Position numbers and translations under genes: made by a program. Positions 1 to 12,451 of a stretch of 64,000 nucleotides of DNA are shown here, piece by piece. Each line of letters opens with the position of its first letter. Positions within the stretch are counted from its first letter, which is position 1. The stretch lies in NCBI GenBank assembly GCA_012295275.1, contig CM022672.1, positions 9,177,904-9,241,903 on the forward strand, read 5' to 3'. Below the pieces are notes generated by a model. It made no database searches. It saw only the letters and a program-made list of their open reading frames with translations, and was not told the origin of the DNA. Source of the DNA: Chrysomallon squamiferum (Eukaryota > Mollusca > Gastropoda > Neomphalida > Peltospiridae).

Positions 1-1019
1 GGTGTTTGGTTCTCCCATCAGGCAGCATGTCCCCGGGGTGCTCAGCTAAGTTCCGTCAGCGTGTGGTTAATGCAGACAGTGTTGGTTCTGATTATTAAAA
101 ACTGGAAGACTGGATGGAAGCACTTGGCTAATACGTCTTCAAAAGGATTCCTTCGTAACACATTTTTAGTCGGTGTAGAAGCTCAGTGTGATATGCAATG
201 CAATATCACTGAGCCAACAAAACCTTTCTAACCGTTTTTTGTATATATATAAAAACATATATAAAAAAAAATAAAAAAATAAAAATAATAATAATAATGA
301 ATAATTATGTGAAAGTAAAGTACATGCAGTAATTTTAGCTTTTCTGATATATTTTATCTAATAATGAAATTAATCTTGATACAGACTGTTTTTTTTTTCT
401 TTTTTTTCTTGTGTGTGTGTATTTATTTCAGAGAAAGAGAGGGTATGACAGAGAAAGACAGTGAGATTGACTGAAACAATAGATGGATCTAGAAAGATAC
501 AGAGACAGACAGACAGACAGACAGATATATAGATGGACAGATAGATGTAAATATTGAGAAATAAATGGTTCAGTAAAACAGATGTATAATTAAGCATATG
601 CTATAATTTATAGTCGGTAGGTTATGAAGTAAATCACTGGCACATAACAATAACAATAATAACAATAATAATAATAATGATAATAATAATGATGATGAAA
701 ATAATATTAATAATAATAATAACAGTAATAATCTGTCAAATGAAGGAAATACTTTTATATATTTTATAACTGCTATAACAATTCATTTTGTTTTGGGATA
801 AAAAATCAAACCCAATATTTCTTTTTTTAAACAGCCCTCCTATCACCACCCCCCAAAAAAATATTAAAAAATATAAAAAGGTAAAGAAGAAAAGAAACAA
901 AAAAGAAAAGAAACAAAAAAGAAAAGAAAAGAAAAAGATCTGAGAACAATAGATATTCCCTTCTTGAACCATTTCTCTATACCATTTTTTTTTTTTTTTT
1001 TTTTTGATCTGAATCCAGA
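1..1019. other. Intergenic, AT-rich with short simple repeats
   Basis: Bases 1-235 are complex but have no convincing frame. The rest is AT-rich with GACA/GATA tetramers (about 505-545), AAT-type runs (640-725), A/AAAAG-rich runs (860-940) and a poly-T run (985-1005). No gene seen. Confidence 0.6.
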
Positions 1020-1665
1020 TTCTTAAAAGGAAATTTCAAGCATGTTTTTGCTTGTGTACACGTGAATTGTTGGCTTCTTGTTCCCCGATGTTCCCTCGGC
1101 CGCATCTTGCCTGCAACGAGTTTCCACTAACAACACAAGTCGTAAATATTAAACAGATTTAGCATTTCGCGAAATGATCATGTAAATGTGGCTTCTCGGA
1201 AGCGATGTATCAAATTAGCGTTCTTGGGTGTTGAGAAATGTTTTGAAAACGTCTGCACCATATCAATTTGGAAACCTATTTGAATAATAGGAAAATGATT
1301 ACCAGAAACTTCGCTCGCAAGTAACAATAAAGGCGAAACAATAGCTATACCTCACAGGGGCATGAAACACTTGCAACAATACTGCCGACCCCGAAGTGCC
1401 CTGCGATGTTGTTAAAACGGCGAGAAACCGGAAAGTTGTTGGTTTGTGTAGAACTTATCAGCTTGGATATGTTTACTCCACGTGCTGCTGCGGAAATCAA
1501 GAGAAAAATGGCAACTAAAAGTCAGAGTGGCTCTGGTTTTGAAGTCTTATTTCGTTCCTAAAGCGACGCATTAGTGCAAAGGCGAGAACGTCCGGTCACG
1601 CACACCTGTGACATGAAATCTATAAAGAAAGACGATGATCTTTCGTTAAAGTATTTATGTTTGTG
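1020..1665. promoter_or_regulatory. Complex non-coding island, candidate regulatory element
   Basis: About 650 bases without simple repeats, with many CpG-containing words and a CACGTG E-box at 1479-1484, interrupted by stops in all frames. It sits about 6.8 kb upstream of NK1. A cis-regulatory role is inferred from complexity and context only. Confidence 0.3.
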
Positions 1666-2050
1666 AGTAATAATAATAACTCAATTACTGTGTGTGTGTG
1701 TACATATTATATTTCTGCTTTGAATTCGACATTTCAGCACGTTAGCTGGAGAAACCGTTTGGTGTTCAGATTAAATCTGTACCTATAGACAACAACAGTA
1801 GCTTTTGAAAATGAATTTGAAAAGTATTATGTGGAAAAACAATAATGTCGCATTATAGTTTCGATCCCAAAACAATTGTTTTCACAAATGAAAATTATGA
1901 ACAAAAATGATGCTTTTCTCTGTTTTTTAGTGGACTAAAGTTATAGCTTCTTAACGATTTTAAACTGTGTATAACTACTTAAATGCATATTTTGGTGCCA
2001 GTTATAAAAGCTTATATTAAAAAAAACGTTTAAAACTTGATAAATCTCAC

Positions 2051-2128
<78 letters not shown>

Positions 2129-4235
2129 TACATACATACATACATACATACATACATACATACATACGTACAATCGTACGTACATATATATAACTTTCAG
2201 CCATTCGTCCATCCACTGATCCTCCATATTCATATATCTTTTATCTCCTTCTGTTTCCTTCTTCTTGCCACTTCAGCAATCAAACGCGGAATGTTTTCCG
2301 AGCTGAGGTAAAATAGCTGTTAGGCGTCCACACTGCATATCATTATTCCGTGTTTTCGTTAACAACCACTTGGCGATATATCAGCACTAAGTAGCCGTTC
2401 GCAAGTAATTTGATTCCACTTAACAAGATAATGAATGATTAGAGAGATCCCGGGCTTCAAAATTACCTCTATGGGTGTTGAAATGGGACCTTAAATTGAT
2501 TGCTTGTTTGTGCTATCAGTAGCCGGCGCGTGTTGTCTGCTTCTCGGAAATGTACACCGTCAACCCCGCGGCAAATGATGTATCGAATGGAGCTAACCAC
2601 TACAAATTGCTTGTCAAATTGTCTGCTTAAAATGTTGTGCACATTTGCAAGATCTTTTCAACGTCTTGTTTCGAGACTACCAGTACTTAATGACTGTTAT
2701 TAATGAAATACTTTTTTTCTATCTCTCAATTTCCTCTTTCTTTTTTTTTTTTTTTTTTTTTTTTTTTGCTTCCCTTTCTGTTTCAATTATTTTCTACAGA
2801 ACTTGACTTTTTGGTGTAAAAAGGAATTAAATAATAATAATATAGTGATTTTGTACAATGTTTCTTTGCATATATGTCTGTCTGACTGTCTGTCTGTCTA
2901 TTTATCTCTCTGTATATGTCTATATATGAACTGGAAAGTCTCTTAAATGTATATATGGGCCTTTCAATAAATACAAAAATATATATATATATTTTTTGTT
3001 TTATTATTATTATTATTAATTTTATTATTATTATTATTTTTTTTTTTTTTTATATATTTTTGCAGAGATGGCAAATGGAAGACCAGATGGAATGACGTAA
3101 CAACCAGAATAATGAAATTCATCAAAACACTAATATGGACAATGGGCGGTAACAACTATTAATAACAACAACAGCAACAACAACAACAACAGCAACAAAA
3201 AAAACAGACACAGCAACAAAATCACCAATAATGATGATGATAGTATATTATTAATTTATTTACTTATTTCCGATTTTGAATTATATTTTTATTTTGTTGA
3301 TGTGTAGAATTTTATTTTGCTGGTTTTTTCAGGAATCCACTTAGTAAAAAAAAGCTATCAGTTAACAAAAAATATTATTTCTAAAAACTATGAATGTTTT
3401 CGCCAATCAAAATTCACATCGTATTTCAGTGGACCTTAAACTTTGACCCTTATAATCACGTGACATCGTGCAAGGCAATCATCTGACAGTCTCGTTTTGA
3501 TACACATTATTTCATTCAACATGTACAGGAACATGTTTGTTTTGGATAAAAAACAAAACAACCCAGCAACTCGGTGAATTTGACCCCGCCTTATCAAAAA
3601 ACCCTTCACGATTCTTAATTTTTCTCCATGCAGTGAAAAATACTGACGACAGCTGCAAATTAGTATGAGAATTGCGATGTTTATTCCATATGAAAATATC
3701 TTCCCATGGCATCAATGACGTACTCAAGGGAATTACAGCAATTTTTTTTTTTTTTTTTTTTGTCTTATTTAAATGGGTTATTATTATTTTTTTTTTTTTC
3801 AAAAACATTTTTATACATAAATAATCTTTTGTATGCACATGCACAGTGTATATGTCTACATGTGTGATTGAGTATGCGTGAGTGTGTACGTATGTGTATG
3901 TATATGCGTATGTGTGTCTATCTCCCTATATATATGTGTGTGTGTGTATTTGTGTTTGTGTGAGGGTGTTTCCACACAATTTTATGGGACAATTCTCAAA
4001 CAATATTCTTTACAATATATGTATGTATGTATCCAAGTATGTATAAAGTAACTGAATTTTTCTTCTTTTTCTTCTTCCTTTTCTATTTTTATTTATTTCC
4101 TTTTTTTCATTATTTACTTTTATTTATTTTTTTAATACTATTTTTTTATGATCGTAAAATTTTAACGTCTCATTTTACTTGTTTTGTTTTTGTATTTTAA
4201 AGTCCTTCTATTTATTTATTCATTCATTCATTCAT
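1666..4235. other. Intergenic, repeat-rich
   Basis: Holds the AC/CATA array at 2052-2168, an unremarkable unique piece (2230-2700), poly-T (2741-2767), ATT runs (3003-3052), ACA/CAG runs (3163-3205), poly-T near 3743-3761 and 3787-3800, TG/ATGT-rich stretches (3870-4035) and ATTC/TTTA repeats to about 4245. No coding frame is supported. Confidence 0.6.
2052..2168. repeat. AC dinucleotide array flanked by CATA tetramers
   Basis: A short CATA run leads into about 58 bases of AC, followed by about 45 bases of CATA. Frames through it on both strands are artefacts. Confidence 0.95.
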
Positions 4236-4244
4236 TCATTTATT

Positions 4245-4460
4245 TCTTAATGTAAATTTAGCAAGCTGATTTTCAAAATGTTTTGTTATAAAGTTTAAGC
4301 AGTTTATTTTCACAGTGTCACAAACTAAAGCAATATTTTCAGAAGAATCCAGCTGAAAGAACACACGACACTCGAACCTGTTTGTCGTGTAAGTTGGTGC
4401 TCCACAGATATGGGAGGAACCATAACAAAAGAAGCACTCCATGGCGGACACCGATATCCC
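4245..4460 (-). CDS. Possible Ly6/three-finger-like exon fragment
   Basis: On the - strand an open frame after a plausible acceptor (CCCTGACAG, exon start near 4459) encodes a Cys-spaced peptide. It begins ISVSAMECFFCYGSSHICG, and the Cys pattern is C-x2-C-x6-C-x11-C, followed by C-x15-C-x6-C. The opening C-x2-C-x6-C-G-x-P spacing recalls the first finger of invertebrate Ly6/uPAR-type surface proteins (CYxCxSxxDxxCGDPF). No signal peptide exon or C-terminal CN motif was found nearby, and the donor is not clear. The frame has 95 codons in total if read from 4523. This is a weak candidate and could be chance or a fragment. Confidence 0.22.
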
Positions 4461-4523
4461 TGTCAGGGATTGCTCATCACTCTGGCATGCTTTTTCTTTT
4501 CCGTTTACCATTGTCATATACAC

Positions 4524-5398
4524 GAATGCTGGAGTCAGAATACTGCATGGTGTGCAATATCGGAGTTTTAATGAGTTTTGGGCGCATGGGAACCACAGGA
4601 CATTGTCGTATTAAATAGTGTATTGATAGCTGTTTATATTGGCGTATGTCACCTGGCAGTTCAGAAACAACTGCCGTGCTAGGGTCAATGTATTTGGGTA
4701 AACCTGTGTTATAATTTGATGTTAAGGAAAACCTGATGATATGTTAAATGAGAAATAGATGATAATTATGTTATGACAGTGCTTCCGTCATAAACTGGTG
4801 AATTTTTCATTGACGAGTTAATTCAATTATTTTCATATCAATGAATCTTGACGAAGAGTAAGACTAACATTAATTAAATATATAACTAAAATAATAATAA
4901 TAATAATAATAAAATAAATTAAAATTTAGTCCAAGCTGGATCAAATTTTGGAAAGGAATAGTTTTTAAATAATTTAACAAGAACTGTATTGTCAACAGAT
5001 ACGGGGAAGAGAAAGAAAATTAAAAGGGATTAATTATCAATTCAAACACAAGTTCATTGTTAAAATATATAGAGGTTCTGTGGTTAAGTTTGTGATTCCT
5101 CTTTGTCCATGTTCGATTAATAATTTTATTTGAATGTCAAGAGAGTTACGGATGTAGATATGCTTCAAATCTCTCATTAAGAAGCTGAAAAAAGATTTTT
5201 TTTAAACAACTGATCTTAAACATGTTTGACAGTATTACGAGATTAGTAATCAGTTTGACATATCTGTTAGAAATAGCCTTATAATGAGAAAGTAATAAAG
5301 CCTTTTCTCATTACTTCATATTAAAATATAAAGTAATAAAAAATACAAATACAATAAAATTATATAAGTGAATAATAAATAAGTAACTAAAAAGTGAC

Positions 5399-5437
<39 letters not shown>

Positions 5438-5909
5438 AAATAAGTAAAATTTCACAAATGAATTTTGAAAAAAAATCTTAAAATGTCTTATTAAAATGAG
5501 TAGATAAAATTAATTTAATAAAACCTCAAATACCGTTAAATCTTTACATAATTACTTTTTATAAACTTGTTTCTGAGCATATAAATTCTTGAAAAACGGA
5601 GCTTGAATTTATGATTATGACAACTATATAAAATGATATCTGAAATGATTAAAAAATATATATATCAATATTATTGTTGCAGTTTTACTATTTTCTGTTC
5701 GTTTCTTCTTCTTCGTATCATTATCTGTATTGTTATTATTGTCGTCATCATCATCATCATCATCATTATTATTATTATTGAACCCATATTATATGCCAGA
5801 ATTTACGATCGCTCTGTTTTATTTTGCCGCGATAAAATCCAGAAGAAACCACATCTGTTTTCGAGATGGGTCATCGTGCTGGAAAGAGATCCATGGTTAA
5901 AAAAATAGC
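4524..5909. other. Intergenic, AT-rich
   Basis: Mostly low-complexity AT-rich unique DNA with an AAAT array at 5399-5440 and a short ATC/ATT run at 5745-5780. Nothing coding or structured was recognised. Confidence 0.6.
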
Positions 5910-6330
5910 ACTTTTGACAATTGTTGGTCTAATTCTAGGAATGAAGACCACCTATTTCATTGATTGTTTTGCTGGAGTCTGGCACTCTCTCGCATATTTG
6001 CCTGCTTGTTAACACAGTTGGCGGTAATCGAATGTGATAGTATATTTTATGTTTTCAGAAATGCTTAGGGGCGAGGAATCGGCGATGCGAAAGGCCTTTC
6101 GACTCACAAAGCATTCTGACACCAAATGTAACGATTTCGTAAAAATCTCGACTTTGTGCAAAATCGCCGATTCTCTGTTTATTGCACAAATAATGCCGTT
6201 ACCAAATTAAACTGACCTTTGTCAGTGGTGCTCTTTCCCTTTGTCAGAAAATCCGGCAAACGATCTGCAGATTCGGTGTAACAAAAACAGCGACGTTCCA
6301 TTCGAAGAATTCTCGACTGTTATTTGTTTA
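5910..6330. promoter_or_regulatory. Complex non-coding island upstream of NK1
   Basis: About 420 bases of repeat-free, GC-balanced sequence 2.1 kb before the NK1 start, with internal near-repeats such as aatcggcgat (about 6078) and its near complement (about 6164). No frame of length is present. Good candidate NK1 enhancer by position, unproven. Confidence 0.35.
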
Positions 6331-6830
6331 TTTTTAAGAACTTGATAGTTAGACGTCATAAATTAACAACGAAACGTTACAAAAAATATTATTTTGAAAT
6401 AGCGCTGAAGTTTATTTGATGTTTGTTTTTTTAAAGTTTCTTACTCGCTGCTGTATTTTTTTCCTCTTCCTGCTGTATCGTTTTCAAAATCTGCTCTGAT
6501 GTTGTCTCGTGTTTGTAATGGCTAGGCTGTGTTCTTTAGCGTGTCTGTCAGTGTATGTGTATGCGTAAAACATTATCCTCTAAATGCAGAGTCCTTGAAT
6601 AAAATGAAATTCCCAGCATGGGCTGAAACGCTGAAATAAATCGTAGCAAAAACAACACTTAAAATCCACTTCTAAAATGTATACATTCACATCATTAAAT
6701 GGTATGCAATAGTATAAATTAAATCCGTATACAGAGGAAGTTAGTATATCTCTCTTTTCTGTTTTTTTATTTCTCTCCTGTACAGTATTTTTCTTTTGTT
6801 ACCTTTACTTATTTTCTTGATAACTGTATA

Positions 6831-6831
<1 letters not shown>

Positions 6832-6881
<50 letters not shown>

Positions 6882-7090
6882 AATACATAAAAATAAAAAC
6901 GCAGAAAATTAATCTTGGGCTGTTTATTTATTTATTTATTTTATTTATTTAATTTATTTATTTATTTATTTATTTATTATTTATTTATTTATTTATTTAT
7001 TATTTTAGTTATTATTTTATTTATTTATTTATTTACTTATTAACTTATTTATTTATATACTTCTTTATTATTTTATTTATTAAGTTGTTT
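6832..7090. repeat. TAAA array followed by opposite-strand TTTA field
   Basis: About 50 bases of TAAA are followed after a 40-base spacer by about 160 bases of degenerate TTTA, so the two face each other as an imperfect inverted repeat that could form a cruciform. Confidence 0.85.
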
Positions 7091-7472
7091 GTTTTAATGT
7101 TATTTATTTGTTACATTTTTATGTATTTAACTGATATCTTACTTAGCAACTTTTTTTGTTTCTTGTTTTTTTAGTTTTTTGTTTTTGTTTCTTTGTTGCT
7201 TTTTTTTAGTTCTTTGTTTTGTGATTGTAGTATATTTCATTTCACAAACAATATTATTTTTTATCTCTTTCACAAAGAAAACAAAAACAAATCAGCGCAT
7301 AATCACTAATCATTTTACATTGAAGTGAACTTTTTATTTATTTATTTATTACAATTGTGGTGCTATTGTTTCTTTTTAGATTAATTTTGTACTTCTTCTT
7401 ATTATTATTATCATTATATTATTCTTCTTTTTTTATTTATTTATCATTATATTATTATTATATTTGTTTATA

Positions 7473-7534
<62 letters not shown>

Positions 7535-7542
<8 letters not shown>

Positions 7543-7604
7543 TGCTATGGATGTATATAAATATATATATATATATATACACACACATCCATAGCAGTGC
7601 ATAT
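7535..7604. repeat. Perfect 20-bp inverted repeat around a TA/AC spacer
   Basis: Arm 7535-7554 (atatgcactgctatggatgt) is exactly complementary to 7585-7604, with a 30-base spacer of TA and AC repeats. The pair sits at the end of a long AT array. It could be a hairpin, the ends of a tiny mobile element, or a fold-back copying event. Confidence 0.85.
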
Positions 7605-7990
7605 GCACGTGTAGACCCACACACATATAACGGGTTTATATCTAGCTGTCTATCTGTCTGTCTTTCTGTCTCTCTATACATGTGCGTATATCTTTAACTG
7701 GTTGTATGTGCGGTGTGCGCGCGCTCCTATATGTATACGAGTCTCTATGTGTGCATAATTTATTAAACATCGTCTGAAACACTGCACTGCTTACAGCAAC
7801 TACGCGTGGATGAATTTACACCTCTTCAATCAACAAACACTTATTTTCTGAGCTAATCATCATACTGCGAAAAAAAAGAGAGATTTGTTGGCAGTTATTG
7901 GGCGCGATAGTGACTTGCTGAAACCGATATCGTGTCTTCTTTCATCATACAACCAACGGGCATTCACCGGCACGAGCGAGGGGTGGAGCA

Positions 7991-8000
7991 GCGCATGCGC
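7991..8000. promoter_or_regulatory. Candidate NRF-1-type palindrome upstream of NK1
   Basis: GCGCATGCGC is a perfect palindrome matching the NRF-1 core, 51 bases upstream of the candidate TATA box. CpG-rich words are rare in this AT-rich window, so a core-promoter role is plausible but inferred. Confidence 0.35.
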
Positions 8001-8050
8001 ACAGAAATTGATTCTCCATAATCAGATCTTCGAAGAACTGTTTGGCCAAG

Positions 8051-8057
8051 TATAAAA
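8051..8057 (+). promoter_or_regulatory. Candidate TATA box of the NK1 gene
   Basis: TATAAAA lies 374 bases before the NK1 start codon in a complex, repeat-free stretch. Transcription would be expected about 25-30 bases further on, giving a 5' UTR of roughly 350 bases without an intron. The assignment is by position and motif only. Confidence 0.45.
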
Positions 8058-8430
8058 CGAGGCAAAATGCACGATGTCCGGATACAATAGTAATTCTGTA
8101 TGAAATTTATAAACTATTGTTACTCGTTATCGTTCACGCATGGTTTCAGATCATTCCGCCGAACTGATGTTTCTCTTTGTTGAAACAATTATTTTTCTTC
8201 AAACAAACTTAAACGGGATACAAAAGGTGTCGATGAAGGAATGAAATATTAACAAGAATTCTTGTGTTTTGGAAGTTGTTGACGTAACAAACTGTCCTGA
8301 AAGATAATGAAATAGTAAACGAGCCTTCCAAAGAAATGTAAAACCAGTAATGCATTAATTATTATTATTTTTTTTTTTTATTATTTAAACTGCTTTTGCT
8401 TGCTTCTGTTTTATTCTTTTTCTTCTAACA

Positions 8431-8818
8431 ATGGATAAAGACTGTGAAAAACATTCTTGCACTTCTGACAATGAAGAGAGTTTCAAAGATCTAAGACAGC
8501 GAGTTGATTTGGTCAGAACGGAACATTCAGCAAACCGTGACGCACCCAGATCTCGAGACGGTGACAGCTCGGACGGGTCCGATAGTCCGGCATCACCGAG
8601 GGGTGAAGGGGACAGAATATTACACGCCCCTGCAGTGAGGGCAAACCCGTCACCCGAACCGCCGAGAATTGAACCAACGTCGTTCCGGGTCGCAGATATT
8701 TTGGATCCTACGAAATTCACGAACGTCGCAAAATCTCGGGTTTGGCACCCGTGGTCAGATGACATCTCTTCGGATATTTCCGTAGAAGATGATGGAAACA
8801 CGTATACGTATCGTACAG
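8431..8818 (+). CDS. NK1: NK1-class homeobox protein, coding exon 1
   Basis: This exon encodes residues 1-129 of a predicted NK1/slouch (NKX1) transcription factor, a nuclear DNA-binding regulator that in other animals patterns mesoderm and the nervous system. The start ATG has a strong context (aacaATGG). The first 80 residues are acidic and Ser/Pro-rich and look disordered. Residues 85-96 read FRVADILDPTKF, the short motif typical of NK1 N-termini (family form roughly FSVxDILDPNKF), a likely Groucho-type repressor contact. Residues 104-110 contain an aromatic patch (VWHPWSD). The exon ends at a clear donor (ACAG|GTAAAT) in phase 1, which matches exon 2. The call rests on the motif plus the in-phase join to the homeodomain exon; a cDNA was not available. 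Confidence 0.88.
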
Positions 8819-9029
8819 GTAAATTTATTTGCATTATTTAAATAGTTGAGAATAGTTCTGGATGTTAATTGAATATTAGTGGCAGTTTTAAATATTGGTA
8901 CATCGATGATAATGCGAAATATAAAATATTTTCAAAACAACAACAAAACGTAATGTACCTGTATTTCATAGTAAGGATAAATAAATAAACAAAACCAACA
9001 GATAACAGGAAAATAAATAAACATAAATA

Positions 9030-9064
<35 letters not shown>

Positions 9065-9069
9065 ATATA

Positions 9070-9118
<49 letters not shown>

Positions 9119-9715
9119 TTTTTAAGAAGAAGAATAAAAAAAAGCAACAGCAATAAATAAATAAATATTGAATATGAATATTAAGATCAAGATTTATTTT
9201 TATTTTTTCTTAATTGTTTTTGTTTGTATTTTCGTTCCTATTTTGCATTTTATTTGTATGATACTAATTTGATATAATTTCCGTAAAAAAACCCAATAAT
9301 AATATATAAAATAAAAAAATAAAAAAATAAAAAAATAAACTAGAACATGCAACAGAATACTTTCTTTTCAAAATTGTTTCTTAGAATTACAAAAGTAAAT
9401 AGACTTAATGAAAAACTAAATATATAAATATATTAGCAAATATTACAAATATAAATTATTACATAAAGTAAATAAAGAAATACTTATTTATTTATTTAAT
9501 TATTTATTATTATTATTAAAATAGGCATGTTTGTATGCTGTTGTTGTTATAATTTTTATTTATTTATTATGTTTAAGATTGTTCTTGTTATTGTTTGAGT
9601 TATTAATATTAATTATTTGTTTATTATTCTTATTCTATTTATTTATTTTTATTTATGTTTGTTTGTTTGTTTATTCTTTCTATTAATTTATATTTACAGA
9701 TACTCATTTACGATA

Positions 9716-9722
<7 letters not shown>

Positions 9723-9772
<50 letters not shown>

Positions 9773-9884
9773 TTAAAATCATCAAGCAAATAAAATAACA
9801 GAGTAACCTGAGATGAGCGAAGTAAAATGAGGTTAGAAAAAGAACAAAATATATAAATTAAACAAATAGAGGCATCTGATTATT

Positions 9885-9942
<58 letters not shown>
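9723..9942. repeat. AC and AT dinucleotide arrays in the NK1 intron
   Basis: AC repeat at 9723-9771 and AT repeat at 9886-9942, separated by about 115 bases of unique AT-rich sequence. Confidence 0.95.
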
Positions 9943-9946
<4 letters not shown>

Positions 9947-10164
9947 ATTATAATTATAGTAGCTAGCAATAACTAAGAGAAAACAGATAAAATTTTGTAG
10001 TAAACCAGATCGATCCAAATTAAAAACATTAAAAGAAATTCATGAGAAAGTATTTTTTCCAGCAACGACCTAATCACAGTAATGTTTATATGTCTGAATT
10101 GATGTATTCATTCATTCATTCTTATTTCATTTCATCATCATCATTGTTTATTATTATTTTATTA

Positions 10165-10206
<42 letters not shown>

Positions 10207-11017
10207 TTCGCTGCCGTTGTCGTTTTTGCTGTTGTTATTATTGTTATTTCATTTTCATTTGTTGTAATTTTAAAAATGTAATATTACTGTTCATATTCTG
10301 TACAAAAATAACGAATATTAAGTTGAATAAATATTTTTATAAACATTTTCTTTCTTTCTTTTTTTCAAAAAAAATAAAAATAAAAATAAAAAAAATGTTT
10401 TATCAATGGGAAATAACCGTGTTCTAGGCTGGACAAAAACTAACAATAGCAATCATTTTTTTTATAGTTTTCTCCATTTTTCTTTCAGTTTTCCGTGCAT
10501 CTTTCATAATTATATCTATTTTTGTGTCCGTCACTGTCTGATTGCTTTTATATATATATATAATTAAATATATCACAAATATTCTTATATTTAAATACAA
10601 ACATGCCTATATTTGCATGCGCTCATTCATTTTTTTTGTGTGTATGTATATAATAATAATGACATACAACAACAACAATTAACACACACACACACACACT
10701 CACACACACAGACAAACCTATATTATAAAGCTCACATTCGAACACACGTGTATAAGCACGCTGCTGCTGACACTGAAAACTGATAAATGTAAAATCAATT
10801 ATCTTCGTTCTTTCCAGCAAAATAATAATTGTTTTATTCTTCCTGTTTTATTTCTCATGATTTTTTCTTCTTTCTTTCTTTCTTTCTTTCTTTTAGAAAT
10901 AAATACGCATTTATTTTTTATTAGGAAAGAAAATATTTATGTTTACAATATTACTTTTTTAATTTATTTTTTAAAATACATAGCTAATAACATATTTGTT
11001 TATAACAACAATAAGAA

Positions 11018-11039
11018 CAATAATAATAATAATAACAAC

Positions 11040-11115
<76 letters not shown>
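11018..11115. repeat. AAT trinucleotide array in the NK1 intron
   Basis: About 98 bases of nearly uninterrupted AAT. The poly-Asn frame across it is not a gene. Confidence 0.95.
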
Positions 11116-11116
<1 letters not shown>

Positions 11117-11407
11117 AAATAGCAACAATGACAATAATAATAAAATTCAGTATTGGTTAAAATATAAAAAAGTCAACATTTGGAATTATCTGAATTCTGT
11201 TAATAGAGAAAGTGAGATATTTACTGCTTCCACCACTTACTACTACTGCAGCTACTACTACCATTATTATTAGGGTCACTTGTATTGTTACCATAATTAT
11301 TACTGCTCCTGGTACAACTCCACCATCGTCATCATCATTATCATCATTATTATTATTATTATTATTTTGATTTTAAAAATCAATGTAATATAGAAAGTTA
11401 AAAGATA

Positions 11408-11412
11408 AACAA

Positions 11413-11469
<57 letters not shown>

Positions 11470-11566
11470 CATACATACATACATATATATATATATACAT
11501 ACATACATACATACATACATACATACATACATACATACATACACATATATATATATATATATATAA
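11408..11566. repeat. AC/AT/CATA compound array
   Basis: AC (about 11411-11438) then AT, then alternating CATA and AT blocks to 11566. Confidence 0.95.
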
Positions 11567-11589
11567 AATTATAATAAAATTAAAACTCA

Positions 11590-11990
11590 GTTCATCACAC
11601 ATGTTATTCTCGAAACATTACAACTAACCCGATACTGCGACTCTCAGGAAGTTAGAACCTGCTGTTTGTTGTAGATATAGGGTTACAGTTGCATGTTAGG
11701 AAAACCTCTCACCTTCTAACATCGACGCAAATAATAGAAACAGGGAAGTGTATAGACCCTGTGTCACATCATGGCCGGATTATTATTATCGAGCTGCACG
11801 TCAAATACATTCTACTATTCTTTTTGTAACTAGAAACAACGACATCTGTAGTTTTTTGTCATTGTAGCTTCCGCGTTCTGGTGTCTGTTTGTTAATGAAA
11901 GCTTTTGTTACCTGAATGACGAGGTGTTACAAGAATTAACACAATAAGGAAGCAGATTTAGAGAGGTGCTGATAGTGTTATTAGTGATCA
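11590..11990. promoter_or_regulatory. Complex core of the NK1 intron, candidate enhancer
   Basis: About 400 bases free of simple repeats inside an otherwise microsatellite-filled intron, including an ATGGCCGGATTATTATTATC stretch near 11771. No exon-like frame with splice sites was seen. Regulatory role is inferred. Confidence 0.3.
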
Positions 11991-12411
11991 TAATGGCGGA
12001 TCAGTATCGGTTTGCGGTAATTCTAGATAATAATGGGATAATAAGACTGATTTGGCTTTTTAATATTTTTTATTTATTTTTTTTTTTTTTTTTTTTTTTT
12101 ATATTTTTTTTTTTTTTTTTTTTTATTTATTTATTACTATTTTCTTTCTTTTTAATATTTCTTTTAATAAATAATTGTGATAATGATGATAAGGATTGTG
12201 TTGATATAATAATAATAGTAGTAGTAATAGTAGAAATATTAGTAACGGTAGAAGTAGCAGATAGCGTTGATAGTAGCAGCAACAGTGCAAATAGTAGACG
12301 TAAATCATAATAGTGGTAGTAGTAGCAGCAGATGTTGTAGTGGAAATAGAAGTAATAGTTGTAGCAGGAGAGGTGATAATAATAATAACCTTAATGATGT
12401 GTCATACTGTC

Positions 12412-12451
<40 letters not shown>

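Larger units (their letters stand above)
6331..7739. other. Simple-repeat field upstream of NK1
   Basis: Contains a TAAA array (6832-6881), a long degenerate TTTA field (6920-7090), poly-T/GTTT runs, ATT runs, an AT array (7477-7538) and the 20-bp inverted repeat at 7535-7604. A GTCT run follows at about 7645-7668. Confidence 0.7.
7740..8430 (+). promoter_or_regulatory. Proximal promoter and 5' UTR region of NK1
   Basis: This stretch of about 690 bases is the longest complex sequence directly before the NK1 start and carries little simple repeat until a short ATT/poly-T run near 8358-8381. It contains the NRF-1-like palindrome and TATA box listed separately, plus several CpG-containing words near 7905-8000. 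The transcription start and exact UTR cannot be fixed from sequence alone. Confidence 0.5.

Noticed and set aside
8385-8834. 149-codon - strand frame opposite NK1 exon 1
   Set aside because: Antisense shadow of a coding exon whose + frame has a family motif and correct splice phase.
10857-11273. 138-codon frame with a long Asn run
   Set aside because: The frame is an AAT array with AT-rich flanks and lies inside the NK1 intron; no coding signal outside the array.
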